A stretch of 9,664 bases of DNA from CAZJOD01 sp964547525 (GTDB taxonomy: Bacteria; Bacillota; Clostridia; JAAYHZ01). The notes beneath the pieces were generated by a model. That model ran no database searches, was not told where the DNA came from, and saw only the letters and a program-made list of their open reading frames with translations. A program made the position numbers and the translations under genes. The DNA lies in assembly GCA_964547525.1 (NCBI GenBank), contig CAZJOD010000137.1:1-9664 (forward strand), read 5' to 3'. The number at the start of each line of letters is the position of its first letter. Within the stretch, counting starts at the first letter, position 1. Positions 1 through 6,211 of this stretch are shown in pieces.

Positions 1-2
1 AA

Positions 3-71
3 CACTTTTTTGATAGATTAAATATACAAGTTATTGGTGAAGATAGCATTGAACTAATAAAATACATATAG
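3..71 (+). CDS. C-terminal tail of a gene entering from the left (partial)
   Basis: A frame open from the window edge encodes about 22 residues ending in ...EDSIELIKYI and stops at TAG 69-71. It is followed after 41 bp by the ribosome binding site and start of the metallophosphoesterase, a spacing that fits two genes in one transcript. The composition (alternating hydrophobic and charged residues) looks protein-like, but the piece is too short to assign a family. The alternative is a chance open frame; the other two forward frames close within the first 60 bases. Confidence 0.4.
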   Translation, partial: HFFDRLNIQVIGEDSIELIKYI

Positions 72-112
72 GCATGGAAGATAAATTAGTTTTATTATGG
101 AGAAGGTGATAT

Positions 113-838
113 ATGAGGATTGGCGTAATATCGGATATACATAACAATGCCATAGCATTAAATGCTGTGCTCGAAAAATTGTATACAGAAAACTGTGAGA
201 AGATTATTTGTTGCGGAGATATTATTGGTATTGGTCCATACCCCGAAGAAACTGTTCAACGCATTATGCAAATTCCAAATATAGTTGCAATTCGTGGGAA
301 TCATGAGAGATATTTATTAGAAGGTCTGCCAACACAAGTACCCAATGAAGAGCATATGGGATATGAAGAAATGGAGCATCATAAATGGGAGCATGCCTTA
401 TTATCTAATGAATCCATTGAATTTTTGAGAGGACTTCCTTATCGTAGTGAGTTTGACTTAGGTGATTTGCATTTTGCCGTGATGCATTATTGTATGGATA
501 ATTCCAATAAATATATTCGCTACACACCACATCCCAATCTGGAAAACTGTTATCAAATGTTTTCTGATATCAACGCTGATGTCATTTTATATGGGCATGA
601 CCATATGACAGCAATAAACTGTGATGAACACAAGTTGTTTGCAAATTTTGGTTCGCTTGGTTGTCCTGCTAAAGATGGTAATATCGCAAGAGCTGGTATT
701 TTAATGGTGAATAACGGGAAAGTAGCATTTGAAAACATCAAAGTTTTATATGATATTGATAAAGTGATTGCAGATATAAACCGATTTGCTTATCCGGCAG
801 CGAAAGAAATTAAAATATTCTTTTATGGTATAAAATAA
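113..838 (+). CDS. YfcE/MJ0936-like metallophosphoesterase
   Basis: A 241-residue calcineurin-like phosphoesterase, probably a soluble cytoplasmic phosphodiesterase or phosphatase with a two-metal centre. All family motifs are present in order: D8-x-H10 (SDIHNN), G35-D36, the G62-N63-H64-E block, H125 near MHY, and G161-H162-D-H164. The NFGSLGCP segment matches the usual NPGSVG turn after the last metal ligand. Length is normal for the compact YfcE-type branch, and no signal peptide or membrane segment is visible. The ATG at 113 is supported by GGAGAAGG at 99-106 with a 6-base spacer. It may be co-transcribed with the gene whose tail ends at 71. Family assignment is firm; the substrate (cyclic nucleotides, nucleotide phosphomonoesters or another phosphoester) cannot be read from sequence. 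Confidence 0.9.
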   Translation: MRIGVISDIHNNAIALNAVLEKLYTENCEKIICCGDIIGIGPYPEETVQRIMQIPNIVAIRGNHERYLLEGLPTQVPNEEHMGYEEMEHHKWEHALLSNESIEFLRGLPYRSEFDLGDLHFAVMHYCMDNSNKYIRYTPHPNLENCYQMFSDINADVILYGHDHMTAINCDEHKLFANFGSLGCPAKDGNIARAGILMVNNGKVAFENIKVLYDIDKVIADINRFAYPAAKEIKIFFYGIK

Positions 839-866
839 AGATAAAAAGGTAAAATCATCATCATGA

Positions 867-980
867 ATGGAGTATTATGAAAAGACAAATGAAGAATGCG
901 CTGACAAAATCATTGAATTATTAAACTACCCTGAAAAATTTTCGGCATTCAAAACCTTATGGTCACAGCGTACAGTATAA
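867..980 (+). other. Short 37-codon reading frame, possible gene fragment
   Basis: ATG at 867 opens a frame of 37 codons (MEYYEKTNEECADKIIELLN...) ending at TAA 978-980. It is rich in Glu and Lys with an amphipathic helical look, so it resembles real protein more than random A+T-rich DNA. Upstream there is only a weak AAAAGG with loose spacing. No family is recognised. It may be a small protein, the surviving N-terminus of a decayed gene, or chance. Confidence 0.25.
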
Positions 981-1055
981 GCCCGGCATAACCCGTTTTC
1001 TGTTTTCCTTTTCATTTATTATATTTTTATCATTGATAACATCCCGTATTACATT

Positions 1056-1098
1056 AAACTTGTTAAGTTTGACAAACGAAAACAACAAAAAATAATAA
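1056..1098 (+). promoter_or_regulatory. Candidate upstream sigma-A promoter with overlapping palindromes
   Basis: A perfect TTGACA (1069-1074) is followed after 18 bp by TAATAA (1093-1098). The -35 lies inside the odd palindrome GTTTGACAAAC (1067-1077) and next to an inverted repeat AAACTT-gtt-AAGTTT (1056-1070). It would be a second, distal promoter for the MerR fusion gene. The -10 is a poor match, so this is a candidate only. The same 11-mer recurs upstream of the flavin reductase gene. Confidence 0.35.
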
Positions 1099-1119
1099 TG
1101 TAGAATATCCACATATCCC

Positions 1120-1151
1120 CTTGACTTTGACGCACGGTCAAGTGGTAGACT
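1120..1151 (+). promoter_or_regulatory. MerR-type promoter with 19-bp spacer
   Basis: TTGACT (1121-1126) and TAGACT (1146-1151) are separated by 19 bp, the over-long spacing at which MerR-family activators act by untwisting DNA. The spacer carries inverted half-sites: CTTGAC at 1120-1125 and TTGAC at 1127-1131, both facing GTCAAG at 1137-1142. This is the expected autoregulatory site of the gene that begins 30 bp downstream. The dyad is imperfect, so the exact operator boundaries are inferred. Confidence 0.7.
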
Positions 1152-1162
1152 TGAAATATATA

Positions 1163-1171
1163 GGAAGGAGG
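1163..1171 (+). promoter_or_regulatory. Ribosome binding site that fixes a TTG start
   Basis: GGAAGGAGG lies 9 bases before TTG 1181. An ATG at 1174 is closer but ends after four codons (MPFG, then TAG). An in-frame TTG at 1121 is the promoter -35 element itself and has no ribosome binding site, so translation should begin at 1181. Confidence 0.8.
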
Positions 1172-1180
1172 TTATGCCAT

Positions 1181-3799
1181 TTGGATAGCACTAACAATGA
1201 GCTTATTAAAATTACCGACCTGACAATACAGCTTGGGTTATCATCCCGCAGTCTGCGTTATTATGAACAAATTGGGCTGATTCAAAGCATTAGACCCGCG
1301 TTTGAAAAGTACCGTTTTTACGATGCAGAAAATATCGAACGTCTAAAACAAATCATGGTGCTTCGCAAAATGCAGATTCCCGTCAAGGACATTTTGCGGA
1401 TTTACGAAAACGAGAGCATGAGTGTGGTTGTTGAAACTTTCGTCAACCGTATTCACACCATTGATGGTGAAATCGGTGCGCTAATAGAGTTAAAACGTAT
1501 TGTCGGTGATTTTTTACAGACCATGATTGATAACGGTGTAACCAAAATCTCCGCTATACCGTTGTTGTATGAGGAAATGGACAAGCAGCTTGAACTGATG
1601 GAGGAACGCGAACCCGTTACTTATGAGGATTTGAGTAAAATCAGTGAACGGTTGGCGAAGCCTGTTGAACCCTCTATCCTTTCACTTCCCTGTATGCGTG
1701 TTATATCGTCATATTTGAAAGAAAATGAACAGAAATCCGATATTGACGATTTCTGGCGGTGGATACAAAAACAAAACTTCCCTCTCTGCGAACCCGGACG
1801 GCACGAACGGTTTGAGTATCAATCCGATGTAGGTGATGTAATTATCCAGCGCATCCCGGATGATTTTAAAAATGAAAGCAAATTTAGTGACGATTCTTTT
1901 AACGGTGGATTGTTCGCATCAATCAATGTATATCTTGACGAGGACTTAAGCGAACGGTTCCGTTCTCTTATAAAGAGTTTTGATGATAATAAGTTTTATG
2001 AGATTGACTACACACATGATGGTGAACTGCGCCATCCTGCCATATTGGAAAATTTGATTTCTCCTGATGAAAAAAGGGAGCTTGTCGCATTGTTTGTACC
2101 GGTAAAAAAACGGCTTGCCGACCCTGCGCTGTTCGATCCACCGGAAGAAATAAACGATATTACTATCTCTGAAATCGAAGCTGCAAATCCGATATTGTGG
2201 GAAATCAATGTACCGATGGATAAACTAACGCCTATTAAAACAAGCGGAGGATATATTCGATACGATGTACTGCCGAGTGGTGAAGCGGTTTTTTCTACAT
2301 ATGTCGGAACCCGTTATTTGTCAACCGACATTGAAGTAAAGTTGCCGTTCCGTGTGGATTTTGAGTTTATGTTTGATGTTTCGCCGAAAAATGCCGACGA
2401 AGGGATTAGGATTCATTTTGGAAATTGCAGCTTTGCCATAAACGAAAGAAATAACCCCGATCCTGTATTATCAAAACATGCTATCATATTTAACCAACCG
2501 ATTTTCGGAAATGAATTTTTATATCCATATCTTGGTGAAGTAAAAAAAGGCGAATATAATTCGGTTTCTTGGATTATCGGCGAAAAATATCTTTCCGTCA
2601 TTATCAACGGCGAAGTGCGGATCTGCGCGGAAAATTTGCCGTATATGAAAACTGATCTGCATTATTCGCCCGGTCATCCCATTCTCATTAACGGCGGTGG
2701 CGATATGCCAATTACAATTCGTAATATCAAGGTTTCACAGCTTGAAGTTAAGAAAAAAACTAAAACCAAAAGGGGAGAATTAGCTATGATTACAAAACGG
2801 AGCAACAATCAAATTTCAAATATCGAAACCTATTGCATCGGAGAACGGGGCGAAAATTTTGCTTTTGACGGCGCTTGTGAACGGCTGATGGAGTGTCTTG
2901 GTGAAAAGGATTTCGGTTATTGGCTGATCGCCGGAATCACCGGGGATTGTTTCGCACAGGTATATCCGAAAAATCAAGTTTTCTACAGCGATCGCTATTG
3001 CGTTTCGGATTATAATATCCTATATAACGATGACTGCTCAGATTATATAGAAGGCATTTTCGATAAAATGGGTTACGCCTGTACCTATGTCCCGAAAGAA
3101 AAGATTATTGCGAACAAAGAAATGTATCGCCAAACACTGATGGCTTACATTGACAAGGGTATCCCTGTCATCCACTTCAAGGGAAATTACAGCTTGATTT
3201 GTGGATATGAGGAACATGGTAATATCTTTTTGAATAAATGGCCGTGCAGTAATGATTTTAACAAATTTGCACTGAATGATGAATATTTTTCCGATAAAGA
3301 ATTGAAAGGTTGGATTTTCGTCGGTGAAAAAAAGGAACGAAAAATACTATCCGAAATCTACCGGGATGCGATTATGAAAATGCTTGAAATCTTAACCTTG
3401 GAAACAGACAAATATTACTTTGGAGCTAAAGCGTTCCGTGCATGGGCTGATGATATAAAAAATGGTTTTTATGACGGTAAAACGCAGGATGAAGTTGATT
3501 TATGGGGAACGCATACGAGTTTTGTCTGTGATTTTGAAACAATCGCGGCAACATCGAGTCGGTTCTTATCTAAAGCCTTAGACTTGAATCCTGACTTGGG
3601 TTTCATTTCTGAAATCATACCCATTTTAAGCAGGCAAGGCGCATATGGAAATGGTGGTTTGGAGGATTTAGGCGGCGGGTTTAATGTCACCCTTGCTGTT
3701 TTGCAGGATGTTGAGAAAAGAAAAATGATTGCTGACAGACTTAGTGTATTTGCGAAAAATATGGATGAAATTGTGCAGGTTTTAAAGGAGAATATGTAA
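1181..3799 (+). CDS. MerR regulator fused to effector, LamG-like and BtrH-like domains
   Basis: From TTG 1181 this encodes 872 residues. Residues ~9-80 are a MerR winged helix with the LRYYEQIGLI signature (25-34), followed by a dimerisation helix (~85-115). Residues ~161-310 resemble a GyrI/BmrR-type effector-binding domain. Residues ~340-523 are strand-rich and look like a concanavalin/LamG-type sandwich. From ~536 a BtrH_N-like domain begins (DGACERLMECLG, then AGITG), followed by a DUF4872-like C-terminus (GAKAFRAWADDI). BtrH is the acyltransferase of butirosin biosynthesis. Here C566 could be the nucleophile, but the stretch that usually carries a His before the GY turn reads N669-Y-SLICGY, so a sensing rather than catalytic role is possible. 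Typical BmrR-type regulators are about 270 residues, so this protein is about three times longer. The linker at ~525-535 is basic and overlaps an internal ribosome binding site. Role inferred: ligand-responsive, self-regulated transcription factor. MerR assignment is firm; the other domains are judged by eye. Confidence 0.85.
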   Translation: MDSTNNELIKITDLTIQLGLSSRSLRYYEQIGLIQSIRPAFEKYRFYDAENIERLKQIMVLRKMQIPVKDILRIYENESMSVVVETFVNRIHTIDGEIGALIELKRIVGDFLQTMIDNGVTKISAIPLLYEEMDKQLELMEEREPVTYEDLSKISERLAKPVEPSILSLPCMRVISSYLKENEQKSDIDDFWRWIQKQNFPLCEPGRHERFEYQSDVGDVIIQRIPDDFKNESKFSDDSFNGGLFASINVYLDEDLSERFRSLIKSFDDNKFYEIDYTHDGELRHPAILENLISPDEKRELVALFVPVKKRLADPALFDPPEEINDITISEIEAANPILWEINVPMDKLTPIKTSGGYIRYDVLPSGEAVFSTYVGTRYLSTDIEVKLPFRVDFEFMFDVSPKNADEGIRIHFGNCSFAINERNNPDPVLSKHAIIFNQPIFGNEFLYPYLGEVKKGEYNSVSWIIGEKYLSVIINGEVRICAENLPYMKTDLHYSPGHPILINGGGDMPITIRNIKVSQLEVKKKTKTKRGELAMITKRSNNQISNIETYCIGERGENFAFDGACERLMECLGEKDFGYWLIAGITGDCFAQVYPKNQVFYSDRYCVSDYNILYNDDCSDYIEGIFDKMGYACTYVPKEKIIANKEMYRQTLMAYIDKGIPVIHFKGNYSLICGYEEHGNIFLNKWPCSNDFNKFALNDEYFSDKELKGWIFVGEKKERKILSEIYRDAIMKMLEILTLETDKYYFGAKAFRAWADDIKNGFYDGKTQDEVDLWGTHTSFVCDFETIAATSSRFLSKALDLNPDLGFISEIIPILSRQGAYGNGGLEDLGGGFNVTLAVLQDVEKRKMIADRLSVFAKNMDEIVQVLKENM
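2771..2788 (+). promoter_or_regulatory. Internal ribosome binding site and in-frame ATG within the MerR fusion
   Basis: AGGGGAG (2771-2777) sits 8 bases before ATG 2786, which is in frame and falls exactly at the junction between the LamG-like and BtrH-like halves. A start here would yield a separate BtrH-like protein of 337 residues. It may be a working internal start, or the relic of the intergenic site from when the two halves were separate genes. Confidence 0.5.
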
Positions 3800-3800
3800 T

Positions 3801-3952
3801 ATGGATATTTCACGAAAAAGAATTTAATAGCATAACACAGGGGATATTATACGGGTTTAATTTCGTCTATTCTGATTTCATGCTTGTTAGGGACGGTTAT
3901 TAGCGTTACTGACCATGTTAGTATGGGCATACTTCATACACATCTCTCATAA
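3801..3952 (+). pseudogene. Remnant of a small membrane-protein gene
   Basis: AAAGGAG (3784-3790) precedes ATG 3801, one base after the fusion gene stop. The frame gives MDISRKRI and then TAA TAG. In another frame 3836-3952 encodes a hydrophobic run (YYTGLISSILISCLLGTVIS) that looks like a transmembrane helix. A good start site, a short basic N-terminus and then a displaced membrane segment suggest a frameshifted or internally deleted gene once translated behind the MerR fusion. The last ~35 bases overlap the opposite-strand remnant, so the original coding part probably ended near 3915. Family not recognised. Confidence 0.35.
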
Positions 3953-4172
3953 GTTCTAAATATCCTAAGTTGCTTTTTGATATACCCATACTGCTGACTG
4001 ACCCATTACTATTCATAAAAAAAATTTCAACAAATCCATCTAAATCTCCATGCTCTCTTAGAAATTTTTCCTTAAAAATACCTATTGTAAATCCACCCCA
4101 AATATATGTTTTCGTGTAACAAGCTACATACAGCTATATTAAAATCTATTTGGAGCTATAGTCCTTTTTGGA
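3918..4172 (-). pseudogene. Nucleotidyltransferase-like gene remnant
   Basis: On the minus strand 4133-3918 encodes ~71 residues without a start codon, including YIWGGFTIGIFKEKFLREH followed by GDLDGFVE. This resembles the WGG...REHxDLD core of aminoglycoside/lincosamide-type nucleotidyltransferase folds, where GG and the acidic pair after REH help bind nucleotide and metal. The same frame continues upstream through two TAG codons (4148-4146 and 4136-4134) as SKKDYSSK*ILI*LYVAC, so the remnant extends to at least 4172. After the core the sequence diverges quickly and stops at 3920-3918, so most of a normal-length protein (>150 residues) is missing. It is surely nonfunctional; the family call is by motif only. 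Confidence 0.55.
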
Positions 4173-4191
4173 TAAAAAAAGGGTATGACCC

Positions 4192-4217
4192 GTTTGACAA
4201 ACCCACCCTTGTTTGTC
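4192..4217 (+). promoter_or_regulatory. Palindromic operator-like site upstream of the flavin reductase gene
   Basis: GTTTGACAAAC (4192-4202), an odd palindrome, is followed by GTTTGTC (4211-4217), giving a perfect 7-bp inverted repeat GACAAAC/GTTTGTC with an 8-base gap. A smaller hairpin GGGTatgACCC (4181-4191) lies just before it. The 11-mer contains TTGACA but no good -10 lies 16-18 bp on. It may be a repressor site for 4319-4990. No convincing core promoter was found between 4218 and 4302. Confidence 0.4.
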
Positions 4218-4318
4218 CAATTGCAACTGAATGAAAATTGAACCGAAAAATAATCAAACATGACACACTGTTGTTGTGTTTGTTATGTTATGATTGAAAT
4301 AAAAGGGAGAGCTTCACT

Positions 4319-4990
4319 ATGAAAAAGGAAATTTCTATTTTTGAAAGACCAGAGAGATTTAACGAGCAATACTTGGAAGCCTGCGGTAATATGTCATGGT
4401 ATGATTTTGTGATAGCTATGCCGTCGCTGGTATTCGTCGTCACAGGTTGGAAATCGAACGGTAAAGAAAACGCCTGTCTGCAATCTTGGTCTTCCTTTGT
4501 GGGAAGTGGAGCGGACAATTATATCTGTATTATGGGAAAAGTTGATAAAAGCGGGCACATGTATAAATCTCTTAAAGAAACGAGGGTGTGCGTGTTAAAT
4601 TTCCCCTCAAACGACATTTATGATCGCTGTGTTAAAACGATTGGTAATAATCAGTTTGAAACAGATGAAATCACTGCCTCCGGCTTAACGGCGGAGAAAG
4701 CTTCAAAGGTCAATGCACCGCGAATCAAAGAGTGTTTTTTGAATATCGAATGTATATTTTTATGGGAACATGAGCTTTTTAATGGAAGCGGGGAAGTGGC
4801 GGTTGCATTGAAAGCTGTCAACATTTGCATGGATAGCGAACGCTACGACCAAAACAAACTAGGCAGATACGGAAAGAGCGGTTTTTTATTTCAAGTTGAC
4901 CAACCTACCAATCCGGATACAGGAGAAACAACACCTTTCGGACCCGGAATATTAGAGCAAGGAAATCCAATTCCTTGGATTACAAAGTAA
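4319..4990 (+). CDS. Flavin reductase-like (FMN-binding split-barrel) protein
   Basis: A 223-residue protein of the flavin reductase-like family, which binds FMN and often reduces free flavin or serves as an electron-transfer flavoprotein. The split-barrel core is recognisable: MPSLVFVVTGW (34-44), then KENACLQSWSSF (49-60), where family members contact the flavin phosphate, and RVCVLNFPS (~90), the strand before the dimer interface. The N-terminal 30 residues and the Pro/Gly-rich tail (TPFGPGIL) fit the longer clostridial form. ATG 4319 follows AAGGGAGA (4303-4310) with 8 bases between. No partner oxygenase or ferredoxin gene is adjacent, so the physiological substrate is unknown. The only following reading frame in the same direction is a broken acetyltransferase 21 bases downstream. 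Confidence 0.8.
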   Translation: MKKEISIFERPERFNEQYLEACGNMSWYDFVIAMPSLVFVVTGWKSNGKENACLQSWSSFVGSGADNYICIMGKVDKSGHMYKSLKETRVCVLNFPSNDIYDRCVKTIGNNQFETDEITASGLTAEKASKVNAPRIKECFLNIECIFLWEHELFNGSGEVAVALKAVNICMDSERYDQNKLGRYGKSGFLFQVDQPTNPDTGETTPFGPGILEQGNPIPWITK

Positions 4991-5011
4991 GCATAATGGG
5001 AGGTTGACGCT

Positions 5012-5125
5012 ATGAATCACATGGGCACGATTAAAATTTAAACATAAAGACTGCTACTGAGACAATTTACAGAGAACGATGCTATGGCAGTATTTAATAA
5101 TTGGACGAGTGATTAACCGGATGTG
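5012..5125 (+). pseudogene. GNAT-family N-acetyltransferase remnant with three TAA codons
   Basis: ATG 5012, behind GGGAGG (4998-5003), starts a frame reading MNHMGTIKI*T*RLLLRQF, then TENDAMAVFNNWTSD*PDV. This is the standard beginning of RimJ/RimL-type acetyltransferases (IETERLLLR...). TAA at 5039-5041 and 5045-5047 stand where Glu codons are expected, and a third lies at 5114-5116. Past about 5125 similarity ends, so only the first ~38 of roughly 170-190 codons survive. A short open tail at 5161-5205 (LTDDGREHAVQVTCD) may be further debris. The intact ancestor was probably an operon partner of the flavin reductase gene. Family call is confident from the N-terminal motif; loss of function is certain. 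Confidence 0.7.
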
Positions 5126-5191
5126 CTTATCATGTATTTGATTTTATTAAGTTAATTTTGACTGACGATGGGAGAGAGCATGCGGTTCAAG

Positions 5192-6052
5192 TCACTTGCG
5201 ACTGATATACTCAGTAGGGGTAATGGAGTATTCTCTTTTAAAGCATTTGGTGAAATAGCTGTGTGTTCCGAAGCCAAGATTCATCGCAACTTGCTCTACA
5301 GATATATGCTCTGACAATAGCAGCTGGCGGCTGTACTCGAGCCTGAATTTATTTATGAATTCAATGGGTGCATAGCCTGTATGTTTTTTGAATAATCGTA
5401 TGAGATAGGATTTGTTCAGATAAGTCAGCTTTGCCAGTACATCAATTGTTATTTTCCTAAAATAATTTTGCTCAATATATTTAATTATTACTTTCACGGG
5501 GTCAGGATACTTAACCTGATGATTTAGCTTCAATGAAAAGTAGCTGCAGCTTAAGACGATTTCGCAAAGCAGTGAGGTCATCATACTGTGAAGTTTTATT
5601 GAAAGATGCTCGCTGTCAGGGTTGCTCAGGTAATAGTCCAGAATTGATATAAACCCGTTGCATAGCTTGTCCTCCAAAGCAAGGGTAAAAATATGATTAT
5701 TGCTTAGCATGATTTTTTCCATTATATAATCGGAGGACTGACCTGTAAAAAGGAGCCAGTGAATTTTCCATGGTAGCTGCTTGTCCGCAAAAATTTTATA
5801 GGGCTTACTCAAATCCATAAAAAACATGGTATTTTCATAAATCTTCTGCTTGCTGTGTTGAGTCTCAATATATCCGTAGCCGCTTTCAACATAGATCATG
5901 TAGTAACCTGATTTGTAATAGTTATTTTCAAAAAAACTCCTGTCACAAACATAGTGACCACCGGAAAGAATGTTAATCAAGCTTGAATTAACTACAGAAA
6001 ATTCACCTAATAAATTGTCAGAAAATTTGTGAATATATTCTCCCTTGACCAT
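5192..6052 (-). CDS. AraC-family transcriptional regulator
   Basis: A 286-residue regulator with an N-terminal cupin-like sensing domain (~20-160) and a C-terminal AraC double helix-turn-helix (~185-286). The C-terminal half shows the family pattern: ITIDVLAKLTYLNKSYLIRL, then FKKHTG, then VEQVAMNLGFGTHSYFTKCF and the final TPTEYI. The ATG at 6052-6050 is supported by GGAGG (6063-6059) with a 6-base gap. It is divergently transcribed from the MttB-type methyltransferase across 159 bp, the common arrangement for an activator and its target, so it likely senses a small molecule linked to that enzyme's substrate and also autoregulates. Two tandem-like repeats and an inverted repeat in the shared intergenic DNA are candidate binding sites. 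The effector cannot be read from sequence. Confidence 0.88.
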   Translation of the reverse strand: MVKGEYIHKFSDNLLGEFSVVNSSLINILSGGHYVCDRSFFENNYYKSGYYMIYVESGYGYIETQHSKQKIYENTMFFMDLSKPYKIFADKQLPWKIHWLLFTGQSSDYIMEKIMLSNNHIFTLALEDKLCNGFISILDYYLSNPDSEHLSIKLHSMMTSLLCEIVLSCSYFSLKLNHQVKYPDPVKVIIKYIEQNYFRKITIDVLAKLTYLNKSYLIRLFKKHTGYAPIEFINKFRLEYSRQLLLSEHISVEQVAMNLGFGTHSYFTKCFKREYSITPTEYISRK

Positions 6053-6069
6053 ATGATACCTCCGTGAAA

Positions 6070-6173
6070 GTCAATATTGTTATAGTATTTATGCTATTTT
6101 ATTATTATATAGGAGCCAAAAAACTATGATATACTGTCAATGTTGTATGGTTTTTATCAATTATATAACAATA
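6070..6173. promoter_or_regulatory. Shared AraC/methyltransferase control region
   Basis: The divergent intergenic DNA has two repeat systems. One is an imperfect direct repeat starting with GTCAATATTGTTAT at 6070 and GTCAATGTTGTAT at 6136, 66 bp apart. The other is a perfect 10-bp inverted pair TATTGTTATA (6075-6084) and TATAACAATA (6164-6173). AraC proteins bind direct half-sites and often loop DNA between distant sites, which fits. A weak promoter toward the methyltransferase may be TTGTAT (6143-6148) and TATAAC (6164-6169) at 15 bp, a short spacing consistent with a need for activation. Sites are inferred from symmetry only. Confidence 0.45.
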
Positions 6174-6211
6174 CTTACCTATTTACAATAAAATATAAGA
6201 GGTGATGAAAA

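Noticed and set aside
1121..1180. Extending the MerR fusion gene to the in-frame TTG at 1121
   Set aside because: This TTG is the -35 box of the MerR-type promoter and lacks a ribosome binding site, while GGAAGGAGG supports 1181.
3469..3813. 114-codon open frame on the minus strand
   Set aside because: It is antisense to the conserved C-terminus of the fusion gene, has no ribosome binding site and shows no family motif; it is a shadow of codon bias.
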